Below are positions 8,176 through 17,498 of a DNA stretch of 64,000 nucleotides, one piece after another; position 1 is the first letter of the stretch; each line of letters starts with the position of its first letter. Made by a program: the position numbers and the translations under genes. Source of the stretch: UBA12481 sp012523435 (GTDB lineage Bacteria > Bacteroidota > Bacteroidia > Bacteroidales > UBA12481); assembly GCA_028686135.1 (NCBI GenBank), contig JAQUCP010000003.1, positions 110,667 through 174,666 on the forward strand, given 5' to 3'. The notes below the pieces were generated by a model, which was given only the letters and a program-made list of their open reading frames with translations, ran no database searches and had not been told where the DNA came from.

Positions 8176-11100
8176 CTACTGAATAACTACTTTTTCAACC
8201 TTCACAGCTTTACCGTCGTTCACTTTCAGATAGTAAACGCCTTTAGCAAAGGAGCTGGCATCAATTTCATTATCGTATGAGTAGGCAGCTTTCACTTCGT
8301 TGCGATACACAACCTGACCAGAGATGTTCACCAATTCGAGGGTGAAATCGGTAGCTTCCTGGTTGCTAATGCTAACCATGAACTTACCATCGGTCGGGTT
8401 CGGGTAAACGCGCAGGCTGCTGGTCAGACCATTGTCATCCAAACCTGAACCGCTTTCCAGACTCATGTTGAGCAGATAGTCAACGGTCTGTGGCGGAGCC
8501 CAAGTTGAAATGATCACATAGTAAGTACCAGGATCGATGCCTTTACGGAATGAACCGCCGTTCGGGCCACTAGCAAAAGCTTTACAATTTGACCGGTCGA
8601 GTTCGACTTTCGGGCACTTGTCAAGTACGTGGATTGAACCGTAAGCACCAAGGATGCTTCCATTCAGGTAACCTTCTTCCTCAATCGTAATCGTGTACAC
8701 TTTATCGTTACCATCCATGTAGTTGCTATAAGGCGAGCAAGGCGATGCATCGTAGTCATCATTGAATCCAACCGTGGTTCCAAAATGGTTAACCACCGGG
8801 AGGGTCAACGGAATGGCGGTTTCGCAAACGTCACCGTCAATCGGGTAGCTGGCTTCGATGTGGAAGTAGAACGGAAGGTTACAGGTAGCGCAATCGTTAG
8901 CCCAGATACCATCCCAGAAAATGTAAACAGTCTCGCCTTCGTTCATGGCTACCTCAACAGCTGAGTTAGCACGGTTAGTCGGGCAATCCCCTTCCATATC
9001 ATCTTGCTCACCAAGCAAGGTGCCTTCGCAGTCAGCGTAAACCCGCAGGAAGCTGTCGTATGAATATTCATACGGATCAACCGTGTTGTTCGGATCGCAG
9101 CTATGAATCTTAACCAGGGAGAAGCGATCAGCCGTGAACTTGAACCAGCTATTAGGTGAGGCAGCATAGTTCCGTCCAAGGGTAGCTTCAGCAGCGGTGT
9201 AGCAGCTCAGACCTTCTCCAACAAGAGCAATCTCGGCTACTTCATCTTCATACAATCCGTAGGTTACTTTCACTTTACCATTGAACACCCCAACATCGTT
9301 GGGCGTAAAGGTTACGTCAAAGCTAACCGAAGTCTGGCCACCATCCTCAGCATAAGCGTAGGAGATACCGGTGACTTCAATCGGGTAGGTATTGGCATCG
9401 GTCAACCCAAACTGAGCACCCGTTACCAATTCTACCTTCTTCACCTTCAGAACACTAATTCCAGTGTTCGTGATCGTTACAGTAGCTGTTCCAGTGGAAC
9501 CCAACTGTACGCCACCAAAATCAACCGGAGCAGGTGTAGCCGTGAAGATCGGCTTGGTAATCCGCTCAATGAAGCAGATATCATCCAGACACCAGTAGTT
9601 TCCACCGGCTTTCTTCCAACGAACATAAATCGTCTGGCCAACATAGTCCTCTAAACTCAGAGTCTTGATGGCAAACTCATTATCCGCGCCGTAAACTTCC
9701 GGAACGGTGTTGAGCAGATAGCTAGCAATTCTCGTCCAGTTGGTCTTGTCAGTCGAAACATAAACTTCGCAACCGCTAGCACCACCAAAAATGGTCCCTT
9801 CATACCAGGTGACAACCGGTTCATCTACGTTAACATGGATCGGAGGAGAAATCAATTCTTCCTGACCATTGATCACATAAGCCCTAGTTCCACGGAAAGC
9901 ACGCCCTACGCTTCCGTAGTTGATTGCTTCACCATTACCACTCCAGCCATTGAGAGCCACATTACGCGGCCATCCGCCTTCGAAGTTTTCGCAGAATTCG
10001 AACTGTTTGATCAAAATGGTTTCACCATTGATCGGAATAACCAGCGTTTTACCAACACCGTATTCCACAATCAGGTTCGTGGTACGGGTGCCGGCACTTG
10101 GCGGGCAGTACTGAACCGTAACACCCTGGCTTTCCCAGCTACCAACGGTAAAGGGAACGGCCGGAGGATTAACCAGATGGAACATATCCGTTGCTGGTAG
10201 ATCATCCAGGTAAAGGGCCGTAATCGTCAGATTACCAACACCTTCATTGTAGATGTCAATCACACCAGTCTTGCACTGACCAGGAGTTACACCACTGATT
10301 GTCAGCGGGTTCGGATCAGCTGAAATCATCGCGCCGGTAACCGGAACAATGTCAGTCTTCTGGCGAGGAGTGAACAAGCCATAGATCGATCCCCAATCCA
10401 CGTTCGTGCGGATACCCTGGTAGATGGTCGGAACCGTTGGGATGTCATCACCAATGTAGTCGGTGTTGAACACCTGCTGAATGAACCAGTCATAGTCACC
10501 CTTAGCCGTAATGGTAGCCAGGTCAAGATTATTGAATGTCCATTGGGTCAAATCTGTACCGTAATCGTCAAAAGCAATCATCGGAGTGGTAACTTTTACC
10601 AACATCGACTCATACTTTCCACCTGTGTAGCACTGGCTGGCATACTCATCGAAGGTCAGACTTACCGGGGTGATCACGTTACCTGTGGAGCTCTTCGTCG
10701 GAGCTGCGCAGCAGGGAACAAACGTCATGGTCGTACCCGTTTCCAGGTAACCTTTCAGTCCGGTCAGACCAGCACCCTGGCCAAACGAAGTATTCAAGAT
10801 GTTATTCTTATCCAAAATCTGGATACCGGCGCCAGCATCCTGAACAAACTTCAGGTTGCCTCCCGTACGGGTCTCTTCATAGGAAACCAGTACTTCACCG
10901 GTAACCGTGTAACGCCATACAACCGGCATCGTGCGAAGAGCTGTCAGATCAGCAACTTCAACATCACAGATGTCAAGCCACAGTTTCTGCAGGCTAACTT
11001 CACTCATATTACCCGAAGCATCTACAGCATAAGCATAGTACTCGCCAGAGTACAGACCATTGGTCTGGATGTAAACCGGCTCACCAGCTACGGCAGTAGC

Positions 11101-14100
11101 ATAGTTACCCATACGGGCATTCACCAGAGCGGTCCGGCCAGCGGACGTAGCAATGGCATAATCGGGTACTCCGTTGACGATCTTGTCTGATTTAACAATC
11201 ACGACATAACCGCCTTCGTTCGACTGAACAGCAACGCTGTCTGAGCAGTTATAAGCCATCACGCTCCAAGTCGTTACTTCAGGATCAACAATATCCTGTC
11301 TGGTTACCGTAATGGTCCAGTCTTTGGTGATGCTCTTATCCTGAGCCGTCACTACGCAGGTGTGCGTCATGTCGCTCAAATCAATCTCTGATCCAGCGCA
11401 AGCTCCCGTGTTGCAGCAAATCGTTGCACCACAGCTCAAGGTAGCCGAGAACGTTACTGCTGAAAGCTGGGCAGCCGTTGTGCTGGCACCAACCATAACC
11501 TTAATCGTTCCGGCGGCAGCATCAATCGTGGAACTACCTACCTGAAGACCTCCAAGCAGTGACCAACTCTTAATGTCAGCTTCCTGGCACGGAGGATTCG
11601 TCACATAAACCATCCAGTCAGCTTTGGTCACTCCGTCAGGAGCCGTTACCGTGTACTTAACCGGACCTTTGGTGAAGTCTTTATTAACACCGGCAGCCGG
11701 GGTAACGCTCGCACCATTGGCAATACCAATGACCGAAGGAGCCAGGCTGCTCAGATTCATCGTGTAAGGCAGCTGAACAAAAATACGACGGGCATAGGAG
11801 TCAATTTGGGCTTCTGTGCTAACACCCGTGCAGACACATCCTTCAACCGGGAACGTGAACTGGGAAATACCCGTGTTCGTGTCCGGAGTGATGTTAACTG
11901 TCACAAAGTATTCTACCGTCTTGCAGCTCTCTGACCATACCGTGTAAGCAATCGGAGTGGTATAATCGTTCGCGCTTACGCCGCTGGTCTGCAGAATCTG
12001 CGTGTCTTCCGAACGCGTCATCATCGCACCACTAGAAAGCGTAAAGCTGGCTTTCAGAGCGGTCTTGGTCGTTCCCCAGGGAACCCATACCGTAACCGTC
12101 TTGGCCGTTTCGTTGATCACACCCGTAGCCGTGCCGCCGAAACCATTGGCACTGCCTTCAAACCAGTAAGCCAAAATCTTGGCATCATTATTAACAGCGC
12201 GTTTGGTAACCGTAACCACGTAAGCAGCAGTCGAACCATCCTGAGCGGTAACCGTAAAGGTAACCGGGCTCGTGAAGTTCGTTACTGTCGATGGATCCGG
12301 GCTAACGGTAGCCGTCTCAGGTATATCAAATCCAATCGTCAGGTTAGCTACGTTCGTGCTGTTCTTCACACTGACATTAATGTTCTGGCCGTCGCGGGTA
12401 ACCCCGTAACCTTCGGTCAGATCATAGGTGTTCGTGCCAAAGCAGTACGGCAAATTGTAAACCGTAAAGTCATGCAGCCACTTGTCGGTAGCAGCAGGAT
12501 CTTTAGTCACATTCACGTTATAGCAAGCCTGCGTACCATCCTGTGCTACAACAGCCATGGTGATAGCAGCGCTGTAATCCAGCACCTCAACTTCGCCCGA
12601 GACCTGAAGGTGATCCATATCCGGATCGCAACCCAGGTAAACACAGGCATACTTCGAAGCGGTAAAATCAGCAACCAGCTCAGTCAGATCCGTCAGGAAC
12701 GGAACCTGTACATCAATACGCTTGGTGGTATGGTTGATCGTACCCATCCGGTCTTCGGTCAGACCAGCAGCGGTATTGTTCTCGGCCAGGAAACCAAAGG
12801 TAAGCATCTGCTTGCCCGTCTCGGCTTCGTCCGATTCAACAATTTCCAATGCATAGGTCCGAGTGGCAACACCATCAACAGCGGTAACAACCAAGGAGGT
12901 CGTTCCCCAGGTAATGTCCTCAAACGTCGGAACCATCGTGGCGCCTTCGCTCAAGGTTCCGGTGATCTCAATGCTGGTGTGATCCGTACCGGCCGGGAAC
13001 GTAATGGTAACTTCATCTTCACCAACTTCCACTTCGCCAGTAACATCGTCCGGACCGTAGCAGAAATCAACTTCTGCTGCAGCTTCCATGGCGGTAATAA
13101 AGTTCCCATCGTTCGGGTCAACAACGACCGTTACAAAATATTCCTGCGTATTGCAAGCTTCATCGTAAACCGTGAAAGCAGCAGGGGTGGTATAGTTCAC
13201 CGCGCTAACGCCACTTGTTTGCGGAATCCGCTCGTCGAAGTTCTCTTCCGAACGCGTCATCAGGGCATACTGATCATCCAGTTCATAGGTGGCCTTCAGA
13301 GCGGTAACATCCGTCCCGTAAGGAACATGAACCAAAATGGTCTTGGCCGTTTCGTCAATTTCCCCAACATGGGTCATGTGCAGTTGGGCGTTACCCTTAC
13401 CTGCTTCCAGCGGATCAAAAGCAAAATAGGTGATCTGCTTCATATCGCTAGGCTCTACCCAGTTGAACGCAATGGTGTAAACAGCATCGGTACCATCTTC
13501 TGCCGTAACCGTGATCTCAAAATCGTTCACGATATCGGTAATGGTAGCCGGAGCAGTTACATCACAAGTAGCCGTCTCAGGAATATCAAAGTCCAGTTCC
13601 AGGCTGATGCCATCGTCCAGACCTTCGCGCATACGAACCGTATAGGTCAGCGTAGCTTCATCAAACGTTACTTCGCCATCCAGCGAATTGTCCAGACAGT
13701 CTTGCTGACCAGTTAACGTCAGGTTCGTCAGCGTATTGTCCGTATCGGCAGGCTCGTTGGCTACATATATATTATAGTAGTACTCGCTAACATCGTCCTG
13801 AGCCCGGACCATGAAGGTAACCGGTTCGTCATACAGGTTCGGGGTAACATCGGTAAACTGTGGGGTAAAGTCCGTAATAGCCGGACCGTTCAGGAACACA
13901 CAGCTAAAGGGGCTGTTGGTGAAGGTAGCAATCAACTCATCAACCGTCAGATCAACTGAGCTAGGAACAACCAGGTCGATGCGACGCGTTACATTATCTA
14001 CCGTACCAATCACGTCGGCTTCCAGCACAGCGTTGTTAGCGGCCAGAAAATCAAACGTCAGCAGCTGACGAGCAGTCGAAGCAGCTCCAAAGTCCAGAAC

Positions 14101-14856
14101 AATCTGGTATTCATTAAAGCAAACTCCATTCTCGGCAAAAACTTGCAAATCAATAGGACCAGTGTAAGCGGTGATCGTGCTCAGGTCAGGAAGCATAAGA
14201 GCTCCTTCGCTGAGTACCGCATCAAATACAATAGCCGCTGCATCCAAACCAAAGGGAACCGTAAAGGTTACCAGTCCGGCATCCGGTCCAGTGGTCTGTT
14301 CAAAAGCAGCGGTCTCGGTCGGATAACAGGTCGAAACCTCTTCACCACTCAGGGTCAAGGTAATCAGTTCGCTGTTCTCACAAGTGGCCTCTACTTCAAC
14401 CACAACCCAGAACTCATTCGGCGTGTCATCATCTGACCATACCGTGAAAGCTACCGGATCCGTGTAGTCAAACGGGGTAACGCCTGAGGTCAACTCAGTA
14501 GTAGCGTCAGCAGATGGACACAGCTTAACCCCATTGGCCGATAGAGTCCATTCCCCTATCAGGGCAGTTACATCAGTCCCAAAGGGAACTGTCACAGAAA
14601 ACGTCTTCGTTGCGGCATCATAAACCCCAACAGCCTCATAATTGGCCATCGGGTCTATGACCTTCGGAACGAGCAACGTAAACGACTCCAGCGTAGCAGC
14701 TCCCGGTTGGGGCACCGCTACACTCGTCGACTCAATCGCTAGTTCTGGTGAACCCGTTGCCGAATTCCCAAAACCAACGCCCGAGCCAGCTATCACAAAT
14801 GTCAACATAAATGCCAACATCGGTAACAGCCTCCAGAAACGTAGGTGTTTACTCAT
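8176..14856 (-). CDS. Giant T9SS-exported multidomain surface protein, copy 2
   Basis: This gene encodes the same 2226 residues as 1241-7921, with no amino-acid change noticed across signal peptide, Ig-like sheets, DUF5689-like, Hydin-like and MAM-like regions and the sorting domain. It has its own leader, with a good promoter match at 14968-14998, and ends at its own copy of the terminator. Because coding sequence is identical while leaders differ, the two genes could be expressed under different conditions yet give the same product. Recent duplication, gene conversion or an assembly problem are the possible origins. The coding call is firm; two chromosomal copies are plausible because the spacer between them is unique sequence, but the copy number needs read-depth support. 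Confidence 0.88.
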   Translation of the reverse strand: MSKHLRFWRLLPMLAFMLTFVIAGSGVGFGNSATGSPELAIESTSVAVPQPGAATLESFTLLVPKVIDPMANYEAVGVYDAATKTFSVTVPFGTDVTALIGEWTLSANGVKLCPSADATTELTSGVTPFDYTDPVAFTVWSDDDTPNEFWVVVEVEATCENSELITLTLSGEEVSTCYPTETAAFEQTTGPDAGLVTFTVPFGLDAAAIVFDAVLSEGALMLPDLSTITAYTGPIDLQVFAENGVCFNEYQIVLDFGAASTARQLLTFDFLAANNAVLEADVIGTVDNVTRRIDLVVPSSVDLTVDELIATFTNSPFSCVFLNGPAITDFTPQFTDVTPNLYDEPVTFMVRAQDDVSEYYYNIYVANEPADTDNTLTNLTLTGQQDCLDNSLDGEVTFDEATLTYTVRMREGLDDGISLELDFDIPETATCDVTAPATITDIVNDFEITVTAEDGTDAVYTIAFNWVEPSDMKQITYFAFDPLEAGKGNAQLHMTHVGEIDETAKTILVHVPYGTDVTALKATYELDDQYALMTRSEENFDERIPQTSGVSAVNYTTPAAFTVYDEACNTQEYFVTVVVDPNDGNFITAMEAAAEVDFCYGPDDVTGEVEVGEDEVTITFPAGTDHTSIEITGTLSEGATMVPTFEDITWGTTSLVVTAVDGVATRTYALEIVESDEAETGKQMLTFGFLAENNTAAGLTEDRMGTINHTTKRIDVQVPFLTDLTELVADFTASKYACVYLGCDPDMDHLQVSGEVEVLDYSAAITMAVVAQDGTQACYNVNVTKDPAATDKWLHDFTVYNLPYCFGTNTYDLTEGYGVTRDGQNINVSVKNSTNVANLTIGFDIPETATVSPDPSTVTNFTSPVTFTVTAQDGSTAAYVVTVTKRAVNNDAKILAYWFEGSANGFGGTATGVINETAKTVTVWVPWGTTKTALKASFTLSSGAMMTRSEDTQILQTSGVSANDYTTPIAYTVWSESCKTVEYFVTVNITPDTNTGISQFTFPVEGCVCTGVSTEAQIDSYARRIFVQLPYTMNLSSLAPSVIGIANGASVTPAAGVNKDFTKGPVKYTVTAPDGVTKADWMVYVTNPPCQEADIKSWSLLGGLQVGSSTIDAAAGTIKVMVGASTTAAQLSAVTFSATLSCGATICCNTGACAGSEIDLSDMTHTCVVTAQDKSITKDWTITVTRQDIVDPEVTTWSVMAYNCSDSVAVQSNEGGYVVIVKSDKIVNGVPDYAIATSAGRTALVNARMGNYATAVAGEPVYIQTNGLYSGEYYAYAVDASGNMSEVSLQKLWLDICDVEVADLTALRTMPVVWRYTVTGEVLVSYEETRTGGNLKFVQDAGAGIQILDKNNILNTSFGQGAGLTGLKGYLETGTTMTFVPCCAAPTKSSTGNVITPVSLTFDEYASQCYTGGKYESMLVKVTTPMIAFDDYGTDLTQWTFNNLDLATITAKGDYDWFIQQVFNTDYIGDDIPTVPTIYQGIRTNVDWGSIYGLFTPRQKTDIVPVTGAMISADPNPLTISGVTPGQCKTGVIDIYNEGVGNLTITALYLDDLPATDMFHLVNPPAVPFTVGSWESQGVTVQYCPPSAGTRTTNLIVEYGVGKTLVIPINGETILIKQFEFCENFEGGWPRNVALNGWSGNGEAINYGSVGRAFRGTRAYVINGQEELISPPIHVNVDEPVVTWYEGTIFGGASGCEVYVSTDKTNWTRIASYLLNTVPEVYGADNEFAIKTLSLEDYVGQTIYVRWKKAGGNYWCLDDICFIERITKPIFTATPAPVDFGGVQLGSTGTATVTITNTGISVLKVKKVELVTGAQFGLTDANTYPIEVTGISYAYAEDGGQTSVSFDVTFTPNDVGVFNGKVKVTYGLYEDEVAEIALVGEGLSCYTAAEATLGRNYAASPNSWFKFTADRFSLVKIHSCDPNNTVDPYEYSYDSFLRVYADCEGTLLGEQDDMEGDCPTNRANSAVEVAMNEGETVYIFWDGIWANDCATCNLPFYFHIEASYPIDGDVCETAIPLTLPVVNHFGTTVGFNDDYDASPCSPYSNYMDGNDKVYTITIEEEGYLNGSILGAYGSIHVLDKCPKVELDRSNCKAFASGPNGGSFRKGIDPGTYYVIISTWAPPQTVDYLLNMSLESGSGLDDNGLTSSLRVYPNPTDGKFMVSISNQEATDFTLELVNISGQVVYRNEVKAAYSYDNEIDASSFAKGVYYLKVNDGKAVKVEKVVIQ

Positions 14857-14967
14857 AAAGTGTTAGTTAAGTTAAGAAAAGTAAAGTTTAATTAATAGTT
14901 TCCATACAATCAATCGAAGACACACCCTATCCTAAAGCGGACAAATCGTATCCCTTCTATTAATTTG

Positions 14968-14998
14968 CTAAAGTAGGGAGTATTTGAGTCTTTACAAA
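14968..14998 (-). promoter_or_regulatory. Bacteroidota-type promoter of copy 2
   Basis: Minus strand: TTTG at 14998-14995, a 19-base spacer, then TACTTTAG at 14975-14968 (consensus TAnnTTTG, one mismatch). It lies between the stop of the NAD synthetase gene (15009) and the start codon at 14856, leaving a leader of roughly 105 bases. Confidence 0.5.
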
Positions 14999-15008
14999 AA
15001 AAACTCTG

Positions 15009-16679
15009 TTAAAATTTTGCCACCAGTGGCATTCTTCTGCCCGTTCCAAAAGCCTTTGAGGAGACCCGCAGGATTGGAGGAGCCTGGAATCTTTTGTATT
15101 CACTTTTATTGAGTAGAGAGGCTGTCTTTTTAACCTGGGTCTCCTCGTATCCATCCATAACAATCTCATTAACTGACATTTTCATTTCTATTAGCCGATA
15201 CAAGATCGCGTCAAGTAAGGGATAGTCAGGCAGTGAATCACTATCCAGCTGACCCGGTCGTAATTCAGCAGATGGGGGTTTCTGAATAATATGAAGCGGA
15301 ATTATTTCTTGATTTCTATTTATAAACGCTGCAAGACGATAGATATCAGTCTTATAAACATCACCTAATACCGCCAATCCCCCATTTAGGTCACCATAAA
15401 GAGTGGAGTACCCAACAGCCATTTCGCTTTTATTGGAAGTATTGAGCAGAATTCGGTTCTGCTTATTGGCCAAAGCCATAAGCAGAACACCGCGGGTACG
15501 GGCTTGGATATTCTCTTCGGTCACATCCTCTGCCAATCCCTGAAATAGAGGAGCTAATTGCTTCGAGAAGGCGGTAATCACAGGGTCAATGGGGATTGTT
15601 TCCCAGCTGATATTTAATGTTTTACACAGCTGTATGGAGTCGGTTACCGAATGATCAGATGAGTAGTGGGAGGGCATCAAGACCGGTAACACGTTCTCCG
15701 GACCCAGAGCTTTGACCGCTAAAACCAATGTCAACGCTGAATCCATTCCTCCGGAGAGTCCTAAAACAGCCCGTTGAAACCCCATCTTCCGGAAGTAGTC
15801 CTTAATCCCGAAAATGAGAGCCTTATAAATCATCTCCATTCGATATTCGTCGCTGAGAATTTGCTGCCCTACTTGTGCCCGGCCACTTTTAGGATGTAAT
15901 AAATCCTCAAGAAGGAATGTCATCGAATCTTCAGCAAAAGAAGAGAGATGCCCAACGACCTGCCCATACGAATCGAGTGCCATGGATGAACCATCAAAAA
16001 TCAGTTCAGTATGAGCCCCGACTTGATTACTATATAATATAGGTATGCCATACTTCAGGACATTCTTCCGGAGTACCTGTTCTCTGATCATCAATCGGTT
16101 GGCGGCAAATGGACTGGCCGAGATATTAATCATAAGATCCGGATTCTTCTTAACGAGCTGATCCATAGGGGATAAGGGATAAAGCTGAGGTCGATCAAAG
16201 GTATTTTCAACGGGCTGATCGTCCCAGATATCCTCGCAAATCGTTAACGCAATCCTAACACCTTTAAATTCAACCGGTTCAAATTCACTATTGGGTTCAA
16301 AATATCGGTATTCATCAAACACATCGTAAGTTGGAAGCAGTGTTTTATACCGTATTTCCTGGATCTTCCCTGCGTACAGCAAATAGGCAGCATTGTATAG
16401 GCGTTTCCCTTTATCATTCGGGTTGTATGCAGGCGCCCCAACAATAACACCCACTTCAGAGGTTTTCTTCGCAAGCCGTTGAACAGCATCCTGACACTCA
16501 TCTATAAAGCTCCGTTTCTCCAACAAATCCAAAGGAGGATAACCGCAAATCGAGAGTTCGGAAAAAATGATCAGATCAACCCCATGGGCAGCAGCCTGTT
16601 TAATCGCAATGCTCATCTTTGCCAGGTTACCCTCAAAATCGGCAATCTTGTAGTTGAGTTGTGCAATGCAGAGGTTCAT
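15009..16679 (-). CDS. nadE: Glutamine-dependent NAD+ synthetase
   Basis: A 556-residue cytoplasmic enzyme that makes NAD+ from nicotinic acid adenine dinucleotide, ATP and glutamine, the last step of NAD synthesis. Residues 1 to about 260 are a nitrilase-type glutaminase domain with the catalytic triad visible: Glu41 (FSELSICGYPP), Lys112 (RYKTLLPTYDVFDE) and Cys148 (LTICEDIWDD). The C-terminal synthetase domain has the pyrophosphate-binding loop LGLSGGMDSAL near residue 305 and an NKSEMAVGY motif. The length suits the two-domain type, so free ammonia is not the only nitrogen source. It sits just downstream of an outer-membrane protein gene on the same strand, next to gldB; a nadE-gldB neighbourhood is common in Bacteroidota. 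Confidence 0.95.
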   Translation of the reverse strand: MNLCIAQLNYKIADFEGNLAKMSIAIKQAAAHGVDLIIFSELSICGYPPLDLLEKRSFIDECQDAVQRLAKKTSEVGVIVGAPAYNPNDKGKRLYNAAYLLYAGKIQEIRYKTLLPTYDVFDEYRYFEPNSEFEPVEFKGVRIALTICEDIWDDQPVENTFDRPQLYPLSPMDQLVKKNPDLMINISASPFAANRLMIREQVLRKNVLKYGIPILYSNQVGAHTELIFDGSSMALDSYGQVVGHLSSFAEDSMTFLLEDLLHPKSGRAQVGQQILSDEYRMEMIYKALIFGIKDYFRKMGFQRAVLGLSGGMDSALTLVLAVKALGPENVLPVLMPSHYSSDHSVTDSIQLCKTLNISWETIPIDPVITAFSKQLAPLFQGLAEDVTEENIQARTRGVLLMALANKQNRILLNTSNKSEMAVGYSTLYGDLNGGLAVLGDVYKTDIYRLAAFINRNQEIIPLHIIQKPPSAELRPGQLDSDSLPDYPLLDAILYRLIEMKMSVNEIVMDGYEETQVKKTASLLNKSEYKRFQAPPILRVSSKAFGTGRRMPLVAKF

Positions 16680-16680
16680 G

Positions 16681-16737
16681 GGGAGGGGGTGTCAGGGGTC
16701 AGGAGTGAGGTGTGGGGTGTGAGGTGTGGGGTGTGGG
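16681..16737. repeat. Low-complexity G/T-rich tract of GGGGTGTGAGGTGT-like units
   Basis: The 57 bases between nadE and the barrel protein gene consist almost only of G and T, with GTGAGGTGTGGGGTGTGAGGTG-like reiteration (near-repeats of 7-14 bases). On the minus strand this is a C/A-rich tract of the CACCCCACACCT kind. It may expand or shrink by slippage and lies in a leader between two co-directional genes. Confidence 0.6.
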
Positions 16738-17424
16738 TTAAAGGAAAGTAAGGGCAAGGGAGATGCCGGCCTGATTCAAGCGGATATTATCGGCAGGTTG
16801 TTTGACGTGCTCTTTGGTAAAATCAAGGAAGGTATTCTTGTAAAAAAGAGACACCTGAAAGCCCAACAGACGGGTAAATGAATATCGTAGCCCGACTGCT
16901 GCATGATAGGCAAGATTAAATACGGGAATTCCTTCGGTGAACGGTTCGTTTTTTAAATCTTCATAATCTACGTCGATGGTAGATTTCAGCCTTATCAGCG
17001 GATCGAGACCAGCTTCGACGAAATATCTCGTATATCCAATCCGGTTAGTTTGCAATTTCATTGCCAAAGGAATTTCCAGCATGGATGTTCGGTAAGTAAC
17101 CTGAGAACCACGTGGAAGGGAATCCAATCTGTCATCCAGATCGACAAATAGCCCGTCAGCATAGATGACATTACCGCCAGCCTGAACAAATCCAGCTCCC
17201 CATGAAAAGGAGAAATGCTGGTGAAAATTGTAATCCATCCTAAGCCCGGCTGATAATCCTAAGCGGGTACGCCCTCCGGCAGGAATAATTTCATCAGGGT
17301 TTAGCCAATTCCCATGCAATCCAGCATGGATCAGAAGATTGACTGGTCTTTGATAAATCTGTCCTAATCCTGTCATCGGAATCAGAATCATCATCAGGGC
17401 GATAAGAAGATTCTTGTTTTTCAT
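16738..17424 (-). CDS. Outer-membrane beta-barrel protein (PorT-like family)
   Basis: About 228 residues from the preferred start at 17424 (MKNKNLLIALMMIL); an upstream ATG at 17448 would add eight residues before the signal peptide and is less likely. A signal peptide (about 1-22, ending near GLG-QIYQ) is followed by alternating hydrophobic strands with aromatic ends, such as HFSFSWGAGFVQAGG, YFVEAGLDPLIRL and LGFQVSLFYKNTF, and a final strand ending in Phe-Leu (AGISLALTFL), typical of small outer-membrane barrels. Proteins of this kind include PorT, needed for T9SS, but identity with PorT itself cannot be claimed from sequence alone. It is divergent from gldB, with about 75 bases between the preferred starts. 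Confidence 0.75.
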   Translation of the reverse strand: MKNKNLLIALMMILIPMTGLGQIYQRPVNLLIHAGLHGNWLNPDEIIPAGGRTRLGLSAGLRMDYNFHQHFSFSWGAGFVQAGGNVIYADGLFVDLDDRLDSLPRGSQVTYRTSMLEIPLAMKLQTNRIGYTRYFVEAGLDPLIRLKSTIDVDYEDLKNEPFTEGIPVFNLAYHAAVGLRYSFTRLLGFQVSLFYKNTFLDFTKEHVKQPADNIRLNQAGISLALTFL

Positions 17425-17498
17425 AGTCAGTAGAAGAAATTTGTACATTTAACGTTTACTTCAACAAATTGTTTATCCGTCAAATGATCATCCATCTG

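Larger units (their letters stand above)
8091..14859 (-). repeat. Long direct repeat, copy 2
   Basis: Second copy of the 6769-bp unit at 1156-7924, in the same orientation. It begins with AATAAAAGAAG before the hairpin and ends just after CATAAA at the start codon. Beyond both ends the sequences diverge: the leader of copy 2 (14860 onward) is only loosely similar to that of copy 1. Confidence 0.93.

Noticed and set aside
8091..14859. Second copy of the surface protein as a pure assembly artefact
   Set aside because: Not excluded, but the 166-bp spacer and the second leader are unique sequence with their own promoter-like elements, which an assembler would not create.
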